A DNA stretch of 64,000 nt from NCBI GenBank assembly GCA_025359865.1, contig JANYDH010000104.1, forward strand, positions 1 to 64,000. Direction: 5' to 3'. The position numbers and the translations under genes are program-made. The notes beneath the pieces are model-generated. The model ran no database searches. It was not told where the DNA came from and was given only the letters and a program-made list of their open reading frames with translations. Numbering within the stretch: position 1 is the stretch's first letter; every line of letters begins with the position of its first letter. Below, in pieces: positions 41,895 to 50,307 of this stretch. The stretch is from Actinomycetes bacterium (GTDB lineage Bacteria > Actinomycetota > Acidimicrobiia > Acidimicrobiales > Ilumatobacteraceae).

Positions 41895-42422
41895 TCAGGC
41901 GGCGTAGAAGGTGCTCGCTCCGGGGGCGACCGTCTCGAGGATCGATGTGATGGTCGCGGCATCCAGGATCGGCCGTCGTGCCATCAGCACCCGGTGGAGA
42001 TCCCGGCGCGCAACGACATCGGCGTCGGACGGAGCGCGGTCCACCTGCAGCGAGGTCTTCACGAACGCGATCACCGGCCGGACCGTGACCGTGAACCCGC
42101 ATGCATCGGTGAGTTCGACCGCCACACGGTGTGCCTCTTCGTGAGCGTGCAAGAGATACGGCATCAATCGCCCGATGTAGTCGATCGTATGGTCATGCAC
42201 TCGGACGAGTCCGTGGCGGTGCCGTTTAGCGAAGACCACTGACACTCCCCCCGGTCCGATGACGAGATGGTCGAATGACCCACCGAGCCCGATCAGTTCA
42301 CCGACGTGGCGCGAATGCCAACCCATGGGCAACTTGAACAGTTCGTGGGCGAGGGGCTGACGGTCTGCCGTTCCGAGTCGTCGTGACACCTGGGCAGAGG
42401 TGGTCGGCGTGTGTGGGTCCAT
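41895..42422 (-). CDS. NERD-domain protein
   Basis: 175 residues. The segment GLGGSFDHLVIGPGGVSVVFAKRH matches the start of the NERD (nuclease-related) domain, with the Asp-His and the downstream Lys (AKRH) of the restriction-like fold; VRPVIAFVK corresponds to the later strand. Actinobacterial NERD proteins of this size often end with a MARRPILD-like helix as here. They are presumed nucleases, but activity is largely untested. No partner helicase lies nearby. Transcribed on the minus strand, converging on the acyl-CoA synthetase. Confidence 0.7.
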   Translation of the reverse strand: MDPHTPTTSAQVSRRLGTADRQPLAHELFKLPMGWHSRHVGELIGLGGSFDHLVIGPGGVSVVFAKRHRHGLVRVHDHTIDYIGRLMPYLLHAHEEAHRVAVELTDACGFTVTVRPVIAFVKTSLQVDRAPSDADVVARRDLHRVLMARRPILDAATITSILETVAPGASTFYAA

Positions 42423-42505
42423 GCGCGGCTATCGGCCGGGAAACAGATCAAGTCGAACGATCTTGCCGCAATCATGCCAGTCGTCGGCGGTGTGGTGCAC
42501 CTCGC

Positions 42506-43903
42506 TCAGCCTGCGTCGACTCCGCCTGAACCGGTGGATGACGTCCAGGCGTTATAGCCGCCGAGCAGATCGGAAACATCCTGGAACCCGTGCGCTCTCA
42601 GCGTGCTAGCAGCAATGCTCGATCTATAGCCGCTGGCACAGTAGACGACGGTCGGGGCGGCCGGATCGAGTTCGCCGAGCCGCTCGAGTAGGGCGGGGAG
42701 CTGGATGTGGCGGGCACCGTCGATCATGCCCTCCTCCACCTCGCCTGGGCCGCGGACATCGACAACCTGCATTCTCTCGACCGCGTGGTTGCGCTCAGCG
42801 AACTGTTGGACGGTGAGCCGTGAAGCACGCTCGACGACGTCGGGACGTTCGATGAATACTTGGACGGGGTTCCGAAGCCCGCCCAGGACGGTATCGAATC
42901 CGATCCTCGCCAAGCGGATTCTGGCCTCGGCGTCGCGACCAGGTTCGCTGACGAGCACGAGTGGGGTGCCGGGCCGAACGACCTCACCGGTGTACTCCGC
43001 GAAACGTCCGCCGAGACCGACGTTGATCGATCCGCGCAAGTGCCCAGCTGCGAAGTTGAGTTCGTCGCGGGTGTCGATGATGGCCGCACCTTCGCGTTGT
43101 GCGGTGAGCAACGTCTCGAGATCCAGGCCGGCGACTTCGTCGGTCTCGGTGAGCAGTGATCGAGCCTCACGGTTCTTGTTGGCCGCGAACAGGAAGTACA
43201 GCGGTGCCGTGGCCTGGCCCTGTGTCACTGTTTCGACGAACTGGTCTTCGCTCATCGGAGCGAGGGCATAGTTGGTTCGCCGTTGCTCACCGATGGTCGA
43301 CATCGTCTCGGTCGACAGGTTCTTCCCGCAGGCACTGCCCGCGCCGTGTGCCGGGTACAGGCGGGTTGCATCGGGCAGGGTGAGCAGTTGCTCATGGAGT
43401 GAACGGTAGAGCTGTCGAGCCAGCCCGTCGGCGCTCACACCGACCGACGACAGCAGATCGGGGCGTCCGATGTCGCCGATGAACAACGTGTCGCCGCTGA
43501 GCACGCCGAACGGTGCTGCCTCGGGGTGTTCGAAGATTACGACGCAGATCGATTCGGGTGTGTGGCCCGGAGTGGCGCGGATCTCGAGAACCACCTCGCC
43601 GAGCGACAGACGTTGTTCGTGCGCCAGCGGGTCGATAGCGAATTCGGTACGCCCGGCGGCGGCCGCCCCGAACGAGATCGTCGCGCCGGTGGCCCGGGCC
43701 AACTCGAGATGGCCAGAGAGAAAGTCGGCGTGAAAGTGGGTTTCGATGACCCGCTCGATTGTGAGGCCTGCGGCTGCTGCGTCGGCCAGGTAGCCGGAGA
43801 CGTCACGCTGCGGATCGACCACGACGGCTCGCCCGGATGTGACGTCGCCGATGAGATACGAAGCGTGGGAGAGGCATCCGAGGTAGTACTGCTTGAAGAT
43901 CAT
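42506..43903 (-). CDS. MBL-fold persulfide dioxygenase-like protein fused to two rhodanese domains
   Basis: 465 residues from the ATG at 43903, with AAGGAG five bases upstream. The N-terminal metallo-beta-lactamase domain has THFHADFLSGH (about 56-66), TPGHT, SGDTLFIGDIGRPDLL and YPAHGAGSACG, as in ETHE1/persulfide dioxygenases, which hold one iron. Two rhodanese domains follow (about 265-365 and 370-460). The first lacks the Cys at its active-site position (VLVSEPGRD), whereas the second has it (VVYCASGYRSS). The fused protein would oxidise glutathione or other low-molecular-weight persulfide and pass sulfur within one chain, detoxifying sulfide. Confidence 0.88.
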   Translation of the reverse strand: MIFKQYYLGCLSHASYLIGDVTSGRAVVVDPQRDVSGYLADAAAAGLTIERVIETHFHADFLSGHLELARATGATISFGAAAAGRTEFAIDPLAHEQRLSLGEVVLEIRATPGHTPESICVVIFEHPEAAPFGVLSGDTLFIGDIGRPDLLSSVGVSADGLARQLYRSLHEQLLTLPDATRLYPAHGAGSACGKNLSTETMSTIGEQRRTNYALAPMSEDQFVETVTQGQATAPLYFLFAANKNREARSLLTETDEVAGLDLETLLTAQREGAAIIDTRDELNFAAGHLRGSINVGLGGRFAEYTGEVVRPGTPLVLVSEPGRDAEARIRLARIGFDTVLGGLRNPVQVFIERPDVVERASRLTVQQFAERNHAVERMQVVDVRGPGEVEEGMIDGARHIQLPALLERLGELDPAAPTVVYCASGYRSSIAASTLRAHGFQDVSDLLGGYNAWTSSTGSGGVDAG

Positions 43904-44010
43904 CGTGGCTCCTTCATGCCGCTGGCGTCCCGGCTCGCTCAGATCTGGCGATAACATCAGTCTTCCAGGTTCTGCTGCAGCGGCGGATTCCTCGATGAAG
44001 GTGAGGGCCC

Positions 44011-44211
44011 ATGGCCACAGGTACCGTGAAGTTCTTCAACGCCGAGAAGGGCTTCGGCTTCATTTCTCGCGATCAGGGTGACGATGTTTTCGTGCATTTC
44101 TCACAGATCCAAGGTGATGGCTACAAGTCGCTGTCCGAGGGGCAGGCCGTCGAGTTCGACGTCGCTCCTGGCCGCAAAGGCGAAGAGGCACAGAACGTCA
44201 GGCCGCTCTGA
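44011..44211 (+). CDS. cspA: Cold shock protein (CspA family)
   Basis: 66 residues, one OB-fold domain. RNP1 is KGFGFIS and RNP2 is VFVHFSQI, with the aromatic residues needed for single-strand RNA/DNA binding. AAGGTGAGG precedes the ATG at close spacing. The 107 bases between it and the divergent MBL-rhodanese gene contain TAACAT as a possible -10. An RNA chaperone acting in the cytoplasm; whether it is cold induced cannot be told. Confidence 0.95.
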   Translation: MATGTVKFFNAEKGFGFISRDQGDDVFVHFSQIQGDGYKSLSEGQAVEFDVAPGRKGEEAQNVRPL

Positions 44212-44233
44212 GCACCTTCGCCAGGCCCGCTTT

Positions 44234-44251
44234 TGTGACTGAGACGTCACA
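44234..44251. promoter_or_regulatory. Inverted repeat downstream of cspA
   Basis: TGTGAC-TGAGAC-GTCACA is a perfect 6+6 inverted repeat. It follows a TTTT stretch and lies just before the small gene at 44257. It resembles a CRP/GlxR site, but the spacer between TGTGA and TCACA is eight rather than six, so the binding protein is uncertain. Confidence 0.35.
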
Positions 44252-44256
44252 GATGT

Positions 44257-44553
44257 GTGGACCGGCCCGTGGCTAGCACCGGGGGGCGTGCCAAACGCGA
44301 CCGTGAACGGGCGCGCCAAGAGCGGGCGACGATCAAGCGCAATCGGCGGCAAGCCGACGGTGCATCGAGTGACCCGTCCGACGATGTAGCCGGTGATGTC
44401 GCAGTGCGTCCCCAGGGCGGCCCACAGGCATCTCAGAGCGATGTGCTGGCGCAGCTCGCGATGTTGCATCAGCGATTCGAAGATGACGAGATCGACTTTG
44501 ACGACTTCGAAGCCGCGAAAAACGAGTTGATCGGCCAGCTCGATGTCGGGTGA
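44257..44553 (+). CDS. Small basic protein with SHOCT-like C-terminus
   Basis: 98 residues from a GTG (a second GTG at 44269 is equally possible). A strongly basic N-terminal half (GRAKRDRERARQERATIKRNRRQA) is followed by an acidic/Ser linker and a C-terminal segment VLAQLAMLHQRFEDDEIDFDDFEAAKNELIGQL. That segment has the pattern of the short SHOCT helix-pair domain. The basic half suggests nucleic-acid or membrane contact. It overlaps the next gene by 11 bases, so the two are co-translated. No known function. Confidence 0.6.
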   Translation: MDRPVASTGGRAKRDRERARQERATIKRNRRQADGASSDPSDDVAGDVAVRPQGGPQASQSDVLAQLAMLHQRFEDDEIDFDDFEAAKNELIGQLDVG

Positions 44554-44818
44554 CGATCAGATGATTGCGCTGCTCGACGTTGTGCAAGATGGCGACGAAA
44601 GCGGTGACCTCGTCGACAACGCGTTCATCGCCGCTCGGCTCGGGTGGGACCTCACGGTGGTCGCCAGCTGCCTGCATGACGCCAAGGAGCGCTCGCTGGT
44701 ATGGGGGCGGCGCAGCGGTGAGAAGCCTGAGCCGTGGTTCAACGAACTGGAAATCACGGTGCAAGGGCGTCGTCTGCTGCGTACCCGTACGGGCGGCGCT
44801 GCTGACACATCTGCCTGA
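44543..44818 (+). CDS. Small hypothetical protein, winged-helix-like
   Basis: 91 residues. It begins inside the end of the preceding gene (ATG at 44543). The pattern AFIAARLGWDLTVVASCLHDAKERSLVWGRR ... FNELEITVQGRRLL looks like a helix-turn-helix followed by a beta wing, as in small winged-helix proteins that read domain boundaries or act as regulators, but I do not recognise a family. It sits between the cold shock gene and a CLC-type channel and may belong to the same transcription unit. Confidence 0.55.
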   Translation: MSGDDQMIALLDVVQDGDESGDLVDNAFIAARLGWDLTVVASCLHDAKERSLVWGRRSGEKPEPWFNELEITVQGRRLLRTRTGGAADTSA

Positions 44819-44860
44819 GTCGGCCCACCTCACGGCGCAATGACGAGGTGACCGATCCCG

Positions 44861-46195
44861 ATGAACGCGACAACACCTTCTAGTTCTTGGTCGGCCAGTG
44901 CACGGCAGCGGTGGCGGCGAGAAGTAGTCGAGCAACTGACGCTGGTCGGCCACCTCGGCCGGTGGATACTGCTCGGAGCGGCATCGGGAGCGTTGGCGGG
45001 ACTGTCGTCGTTCGTGTTTCTCGAAGTGCTCGATCGCATCACCCGATTACGCACCTCGCATGGGTGGCTCCTGTGGCTCCTGCCGGTAGCGGGTTTGGTG
45101 ATCGGAGCGACGTACCACTATCTCGGTGGCCGTGCTGGCCAAGGCAACTCGCTCTTGATCGATCAGATCCATCAGCCGACCGGTTGGGTGCCCCGGCGGA
45201 TGGCGCCGTTGGTGCTGCTCGGTACCTGGGCTACCCACTTGTTCGGAGGGTCCGCCGGGCGCGAGGGGACGGCATTGCAGATGTCGGGCAGCCTGACGGA
45301 TCTATTGTCGCGGGCGTTGCATCTCGATGATGGCGATCGTCGGCTACTGTTGATCGCGGCATTGGCCGGTGGGTTCGGTGCAGTGTTCGGGGTGCCGCTG
45401 GCGGGGGCCGTGTTCGCGCTCGAGGTCCAGTCCATCGGTCGAGTCCGCTACGAGGCGCTGGTCCCTGCACTCACCGCCTCGTTGGTCGGCGATCTGGTCG
45501 TCTCAGGGCTTGGCTATCACCATCCGCCGCTCCCGCAGCTCGATGTCGCGCTCGACGGATGGCTCATCGCCAAGGTGGCGGTCGCCGGATTGGCGTTCGG
45601 GTTGGTCGGAGCCGCGTTTGCCGAGTTGACCCACTCGCTCAAGCGCGTCATAACAGCACGAGTGGGCTGGCCGCCGTTGCGACCGATGATCGGCGGATTC
45701 GCACTGATCGGACTGGTCGGGTTGTTCGGTCGAGACTACGTCGGGCTGTCACTTCCCCTCGCAGGCCAAGCATTGGCTGGCGACCGATTGAGTTTCGCCG
45801 TGTTCGCGTTGAAGTTCGTGTTCACGGTGATCACCCTGGGGTGTGCCTTTCCTGGCGGCGAAGTTACGCCATTGTTCGTGATTGGTGCCACGTTGGGCGC
45901 GGCGTTGGCGTCACCACTGCATCTCCCTGTGGCCCTGCTCGCCGCGGTCGGGTTCGTCGCTGTGTTCGCCGGGGCGGCGAACACACCGCTGGCATGTTCC
46001 ATCATGGGCGTAGAGCTGTTCGGTTCAGGTGCGGTGACACCGGTTGCGGTCGGGTGCGTCATCTCGTACGTGTTCTCGAACCATCGCGGCATCTATCCGA
46101 CACAACGCATCCACACTGCCAAAGGTCCAACTCGTATCCACGGCCGACCGACACTGGATGAATGGGGTAGTCGCACAACCGAGGCCGGCGAGTGA
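44861..46195 (+). CDS. CLC-family channel/antiporter, fluoride-type (CLC-F)
   Basis: 444 residues with about ten membrane helices. The segments GQGNSLLIDQIHQPTGWVP, then RMAPLVLLGTWATHLFGGSAGREGTALQMSG, match the CLC-F branch, where GREGT replaces the GREGP of chloride channels and the usual central GSGIP is lost. Later AFPGGEVTPLFVIGATLGAALA and GAANTPLACSIMGVELFG complete the ion pathway. CLC-F proteins expel fluoride in exchange for protons. I see no fluoride riboswitch in the 42 bases between this and the previous gene. Assignment to CLC-F rests on motif memory and should be confirmed by alignment. Confidence 0.78.
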   Translation: MNATTPSSSWSASARQRWRREVVEQLTLVGHLGRWILLGAASGALAGLSSFVFLEVLDRITRLRTSHGWLLWLLPVAGLVIGATYHYLGGRAGQGNSLLIDQIHQPTGWVPRRMAPLVLLGTWATHLFGGSAGREGTALQMSGSLTDLLSRALHLDDGDRRLLLIAALAGGFGAVFGVPLAGAVFALEVQSIGRVRYEALVPALTASLVGDLVVSGLGYHHPPLPQLDVALDGWLIAKVAVAGLAFGLVGAAFAELTHSLKRVITARVGWPPLRPMIGGFALIGLVGLFGRDYVGLSLPLAGQALAGDRLSFAVFALKFVFTVITLGCAFPGGEVTPLFVIGATLGAALASPLHLPVALLAAVGFVAVFAGAANTPLACSIMGVELFGSGAVTPVAVGCVISYVFSNHRGIYPTQRIHTAKGPTRIHGRPTLDEWGSRTTEAGE

Positions 46196-46202
46196 CCTCT
46201 GC

Positions 46203-46973
46203 TCAGATTTTTGCCGGTGCCAACTTGGCAAGTGGGAGATAGTCGTCGAGATCGAGCGGGACGAACGTGCTGATCAACAGATCGGCCATGAGTTCGTCGA
46301 GAGTCGGATCGTTCGCAGCGTCAGCTAGGGCGGTTCGCACTTCGGCCGCTTCGGACGGGTCGATTGCCCGCCCTGCCACGATCGGCAGGCATGGCACCCG
46401 AGGGCCATGACCAACCACGGTGAGGGCATTGACAAGGTCTGGGTAGAGGTGACGAATGTGGGCAAGCGAGACAGCATCGATCGAAGCGATCTCGGCGGAC
46501 CCATCGTGTACGGCGCGAACGCTCGCGAGGTGTGAGCCGGTCCAGTGGACATCGCCTTCCCATGCCGCGCCCGGTCCGTGGACTGTCGCGAGCAAACTGA
46601 TCCAGCCGGACAGGCTCGAACTGCTGTTGACCGCAGCGACTGCGCCGGCAAAGTCGGCCGGGCGCCGGTCGCTGGTAGCCAGCAGAACGCTCCGGTAGGT
46701 GGCGCCCACCGCATCGGCGATGAGCGGAGAAAACGCGCCGAGCACGGTGACAGTGTCGCGGAATTCGGTGATCAACGGCCATCCGCAGGTTTGGGCCACC
46801 ACCAAGTCGCCACTCGTCCACAAGTCGTGCACGTCGACATCCCATTCCAGGTGGCTGGGCAGCCAGTCGACTCGCGAACTGACCGCCTGCCAGTAGCGGT
46901 CGTAGGACGCTCTCAGAGGCTGGAACGGGTACATGCCCAGCGCCGCTCGACCGCGTGCGGCAACGGTGGTCAC
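46203..46973 (-). CDS. PhnD-like (phosphonate-type) substrate-binding protein without signal peptide
   Basis: 256 residues from the GTG at 46973, which overlaps the desaturase stop (GTGA). A periplasmic-binding-protein type II fold is suggested by RAALGMYPFQPLRASYDRYWQAVSSRV at the start, DLVVAQTCGWPLITE, GSHLASVRAVHDGSAEIASIDAVSLAHI and PCLPIVAG. This pattern matches the PhnD/phosphonate-binding group. There is no signal peptide or lipobox, and no ABC permease or ATPase follows, so it is not a normal transporter component. It may act as a cytoplasmic ligand sensor or an enzyme partner of the desaturase. Confidence 0.7.
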   Translation of the reverse strand: MTTVAARGRAALGMYPFQPLRASYDRYWQAVSSRVDWLPSHLEWDVDVHDLWTSGDLVVAQTCGWPLITEFRDTVTVLGAFSPLIADAVGATYRSVLLATSDRRPADFAGAVAAVNSSSSLSGWISLLATVHGPGAAWEGDVHWTGSHLASVRAVHDGSAEIASIDAVSLAHIRHLYPDLVNALTVVGHGPRVPCLPIVAGRAIDPSEAAEVRTALADAANDPTLDELMADLLISTFVPLDLDDYLPLAKLAPAKI

Positions 46974-47887
46974 AAGGATGTGACGGTAGCGCCGAGCGAA
47001 CTGACGGGCGACGAGATCGGTCGCAGTGCATAGCGTCGGCAGATCTCGATGTAGCCGCTGTACGAGCCTGCGCCACCCTCGGCAATGGCAGCAGCGCCGA
47101 TGTCGGTGGTGAGCGCGGGCAGCCGGTACCACGCTGCTCCGGGGAATGCGTGGTGGGTGTAGTGCAGGTTGTTGTTGAGGAACAGCGTCCCGAAGAATCG
47201 GCCGCTGTGCACGATGGCCGAACGGTTGGAATTGCCTTCTGCGACCCGGTGTTCGGCAAACGAACGCACGTACGTGACCCCGAGCCCGAGGTAGCAGAAC
47301 CCAAAGAGGTACTGCCAGGCGGGAACGCCCGCCGCGGCCACGACGAGCCACATGACGGCGCAGGCCGCCACGATGTGCGGAATCCACACTGTCAGGCGCT
47401 TCGGCTGGTGAAGCATGCGACGGAACTCGCTCGACAACGTCGCCGAGATCCCGAGTGCAGGCCCAAGGATGAACCGGCCGAACAGCGTGAAGTTGGCCTC
47501 GAGGATTACCCGCTTGAACCGGCTCGCACGGCCCCACTGGGCCTGTGTCACGAAGAACGACTCCGGGTCGATGCCTGGCACGGTCAGTTCCACTGCATGG
47601 TGGGTGAGGTGCGACTCGGAGTACAGCGCGAAGGGCAACCACAACGAAAGTGGACTTGCCGCAAGCACATGGTTGACCATCGCCGATGGGGTTGGGTGCC
47701 CGTGAATAGCCTCGTGTTGTAACGACATGTACCAGGCGCCGAGCAACGCGAAGCAGGCAACGACCACGATCGATGGGAGGCGATCGTGCCAGACGAGCAG
47801 ACCGACCCATCCGGACCAACACGCGATCGCAACGACGATGGTGGGCCACTCCACCGACTGCAACCGTCCGTTGTCGCGTTGATTCAT
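46970..47887 (-). CDS. Fatty acid desaturase
   Basis: 305 residues, an integral membrane protein with about four hydrophobic helices. The three His boxes are present: HEAIHGH (about 58), HLTHH (about 93) and HYTHH (about 242), which bind the di-iron centre. It inserts a double bond or hydroxyl into an acyl chain or related substrate such as a carotenoid. It is coupled by four overlapping bases to the PhnD-like gene. It shares a divergent promoter region with the XRE regulator at 48024, and the inverted repeat at 47944-47969 lies between them. Confidence 0.88.
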   Translation of the reverse strand: MNQRDNGRLQSVEWPTIVVAIACWSGWVGLLVWHDRLPSIVVVACFALLGAWYMSLQHEAIHGHPTPSAMVNHVLAASPLSLWLPFALYSESHLTHHAVELTVPGIDPESFFVTQAQWGRASRFKRVILEANFTLFGRFILGPALGISATLSSEFRRMLHQPKRLTVWIPHIVAACAVMWLVVAAAGVPAWQYLFGFCYLGLGVTYVRSFAEHRVAEGNSNRSAIVHSGRFFGTLFLNNNLHYTHHAFPGAAWYRLPALTTDIGAAAIAEGGAGSYSGYIEICRRYALRPISSPVSSLGATVTSL

Positions 47888-47943
47888 CGACAGTGATTGT
47901 TCAGGATCGCACGGTTCGAAGCAGGCAATTCAAGAGGGGAGTA

Positions 47944-47969
47944 GCGCACAAGTCGACGCACTTGTGCGC
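47944..47969. promoter_or_regulatory. Probable operator of the XRE regulator
   Basis: GCGCACAAGT-CGACGC-ACTTGTGCGC is a perfect 10+10 inverted repeat with a six-base spacer. GACGCA also repeats at both sides of the right arm. It lies in the 136-base space between the divergent desaturase and XRE genes, and binding there would control both. Confidence 0.7.
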
Positions 47970-48011
47970 AGTTGACGCACAGATGGTGTACATCCACCAC
48001 GAATGTGCGAG

Positions 48012-48017
48012 TAGTCT
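48012..48017 (+). promoter_or_regulatory. -10 box (TAGTCT) of the XRE gene
   Basis: TAGTCT ends six bases before the GTG at 48024, which fits a leaderless transcript. No clear -35 box is seen at the usual distance. Confidence 0.35.
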
Positions 48018-48023
48018 GCAGTT

Positions 48024-48890
48024 GTGCTGGATCGTCGAAACCTTTTAACCACATTTCGTGAACGGATGGAACAGGTCATCCGAGGCAGTGGCCTCACGCG
48101 AACACAGTTTGCAGCGAGAGCAGACATCGACCGCTCGACGCTGTCGCAACTGATGTCGGTGTCCAACCGCCGGCTCCCACGGATCGAAACATTGGCCGAA
48201 GTTGCAGCGTCACAACAGGTATCCATCGATTGGCTGCTCGGCCTCACCCACGAGGGGCCGATGCAGGCCGAGATGCTGCAGGAGCAGACGTCGTTCGAGC
48301 ACGATGCGCTGTCGCCGAACGATGAACGACTGATCGCATGGTTCCAGGAAGCGCAGGGTTACAAGATTCGCTACGTGCCGTCAACACTGCCCGATCTGTT
48401 GAAGACCGAAGATGTCATCCGCTTCGAGTTGGCGCAGTACGTCGCTTCGAGCCCGGAGCAGAAGATCGAGACGGCCGCGGCACGACTGGCGTGGACCAGG
48501 GGGCCGGGGAGCGATCTCGAGTGTTGCAACAGCGTGCAAGCAGTCGAGTCGCTCGCGCGTGGAGAGGGCATCTGGCGCACCCTGCCGCATCCGCAACGAG
48601 TGGCCCAACTGGAGTACATGGTCGACCTCACGACCGAGTTGTACCCCACGCTGCGGTGGTTCTTGTTCGACGGCCTGCAACGCTATGCGGCACCGATCAC
48701 CATTTTCGGCCCGCAACGTGCTGCTTTGTACCTTGGCCAGATGTACCTCGTGCTCACTTCCACCGAGCATGTCCGCACCCTGACGCGCCACTTCGACGAT
48801 CTGATCCGAGGTGCCGTGGTGCAACCGAACGAGATTCCCGCCCACCTCGCAATGCTGCTCACGGTGGCCAAACGCCACCGGCCGCGATGA
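48024..48890 (+). CDS. XRE-family transcriptional regulator
   Basis: 288 residues. The N-terminal helix-turn-helix is FRERMEQVIRGSGLTRTQFAARADIDRSTLSQLMS (about residues 11-45), continuing RRLPRIETLAEVAASQQVSIDWLLGL. The large C-terminal part (about 90-288) is not a domain I can name; it has LLKTEDVIRFELAQYV and a Trp/Tyr-rich central part. Divergent from the desaturase with a strong inverted repeat between, so it probably controls lipid modification in response to an unknown signal. Converges on the FAD oxidase with 15 bases between stops. Confidence 0.85.
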   Translation: MLDRRNLLTTFRERMEQVIRGSGLTRTQFAARADIDRSTLSQLMSVSNRRLPRIETLAEVAASQQVSIDWLLGLTHEGPMQAEMLQEQTSFEHDALSPNDERLIAWFQEAQGYKIRYVPSTLPDLLKTEDVIRFELAQYVASSPEQKIETAAARLAWTRGPGSDLECCNSVQAVESLARGEGIWRTLPHPQRVAQLEYMVDLTTELYPTLRWFLFDGLQRYAAPITIFGPQRAALYLGQMYLVLTSTEHVRTLTRHFDDLIRGAVVQPNEIPAHLAMLLTVAKRHRPR

Positions 48891-48905
48891 TCGGGATTGG
48901 CGGCC

Positions 48906-50207
48906 TCAGCCCATCACCGTGCCGGAAGTGGCCGACGGGATGCGCAGTCGTGAAAAGGCCCCGAGGTTGATCGACCGCCCAGTGAGTGGCCCGACAACGT
49001 GCACCGGGTCTGCGTCATGGGAGTGTCCGGCTGCGGACGCATCGATGAGCGCACGCATGAACCGCCCGGCCATGGGAGCGTTCTTGAACTGGTTTCCACT
49101 CGTGGCGCAGGCCATGAAGTAGCCCGGTAGGCCCGAGACGTCGTAGATCGGCACCCAGTCATCAGCGACGTCGTACAACGCGGCCAAGCCGGTCGGGCGG
49201 TGCGGCACCCCGAAGCCGGGTATCCGACGTGCGAGGCGGAGCATGGTGGTTTCGAACCGTTCGACCGTGGGGTGCTCGTCGAAGCTGTCCGGGTCGTCGA
49301 TCCATTCGAGTTCGTCGCACTCAGGCTCGGCACCGCCAACCATCAGCGTCTCGCCGACCTGCGGGCGGAAATACTGGCCGATGTCGAGGTCGGCGACAAT
49401 AGGTGCCCCGTCCTGCAACCGCATCCCGGAGGGAGCGGGTGCCGCAAACACCTCCTGGCGCAGCGGCCGGTGCCCGATCCGCATTTCCTCGACCACACCA
49501 GCGAGTTTGTTGATGCGTCCCGAATGCGGGCCGCCGACATTGACCACCACCGGCGCGTGGATCGTGCCGCCATCGGCAAGCGTGATACCCGCAACCCTGT
49601 CACCGTGTCGGACGATGCCGATGACCTCGTGGTGAAACCGGAACGATGCGCCATGTCGCCGGGCGGCATGGGCAAGGTTTCTTGCCGCCAGCATCGGATC
49701 GTCGATGAACCCTGACGATGGCTCGAAGTAGGCCGACACCTCTCCGACCGGATCATCGGCGAAGGCCGGATCATCGATGAGTTTGGGCGGCCAGAACCTG
49801 CCGACGTCGAGTGTAGGAAACCGTTGCCGGATGTCGTCGGCTTGGAGCGTCTCGTAGCCGATGCCGATGTCGTCCCACTGCCGCAGCACCGCAGCGGTGT
49901 TGGCTCCCGGTGACTCGAGAACCAGCATTCCCGTCCGGATGAACCGTGCCATCCCGTCGGGGTCATCGGTGCCGAGAAAGTTCGACCAGTGGTGCCACTC
50001 GGCAGCCGACTCCCACGCAGTGAGCACTGCGTCGAGCGTGGAGTAGCTGAAGCGGATGATCGACGACGATGAACTCGTCGATCCGGCTCCGGGTGCCGGG
50101 CCCTTGTCGACGCAGACCACCCTGCGCCCGTTGCGGGCAAGCTCGAGTGTGACCGCCGAGCCGATGACACCCGCTCCGATGACCACCGCATCCGTCGCCT
50201 CAGACAT
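48906..50207 (-). CDS. FAD-dependent oxidoreductase (DAO family)
   Basis: 433 residues. The N-terminal dinucleotide motif is AVVIGAGVIGSAVTLELARNGRRVVCVDKG, followed by the FAD-ribityl Ser-rich stretch SSSSSIIRFSY and the late motif GRFMRALID. This is the sarcosine/dimethylglycine/glycine oxidase (DAO) group. It probably oxidises an N-methylated or secondary amine in the cytoplasm. Its neighbours are a carnitine/betaine-type catabolic run, which would supply dimethylglycine or sarcosine, so a role in demethylation downstream of glycine betaine is plausible but inferred. Confidence 0.85.
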   Translation of the reverse strand: MSEATDAVVIGAGVIGSAVTLELARNGRRVVCVDKGPAPGAGSTSSSSSIIRFSYSTLDAVLTAWESAAEWHHWSNFLGTDDPDGMARFIRTGMLVLESPGANTAAVLRQWDDIGIGYETLQADDIRQRFPTLDVGRFWPPKLIDDPAFADDPVGEVSAYFEPSSGFIDDPMLAARNLAHAARRHGASFRFHHEVIGIVRHGDRVAGITLADGGTIHAPVVVNVGGPHSGRINKLAGVVEEMRIGHRPLRQEVFAAPAPSGMRLQDGAPIVADLDIGQYFRPQVGETLMVGGAEPECDELEWIDDPDSFDEHPTVERFETTMLRLARRIPGFGVPHRPTGLAALYDVADDWVPIYDVSGLPGYFMACATSGNQFKNAPMAGRFMRALIDASAAGHSHDADPVHVVGPLTGRSINLGAFSRLRIPSATSGTVMG

Positions 50208-50307
50208 GTCTTGAACCTAGCAATGCGTTCGACCATATGTCAGGGGACAAGGTCCCGGAGTAACGTCGGGTCGTCCATCATTGGATCTGTCTGGATCGAG
50301 GGGAAAC

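Noticed and set aside
44234-44251. CRP/GlxR binding site
   Set aside because: The spacing between TGTGA and TCACA is eight rather than six; kept only as an inverted repeat.
44819-44860. Fluoride riboswitch upstream of the CLC-F-type gene
   Set aside because: The conserved pseudoknot and GCTGATG-type segment are absent in the short spacer.
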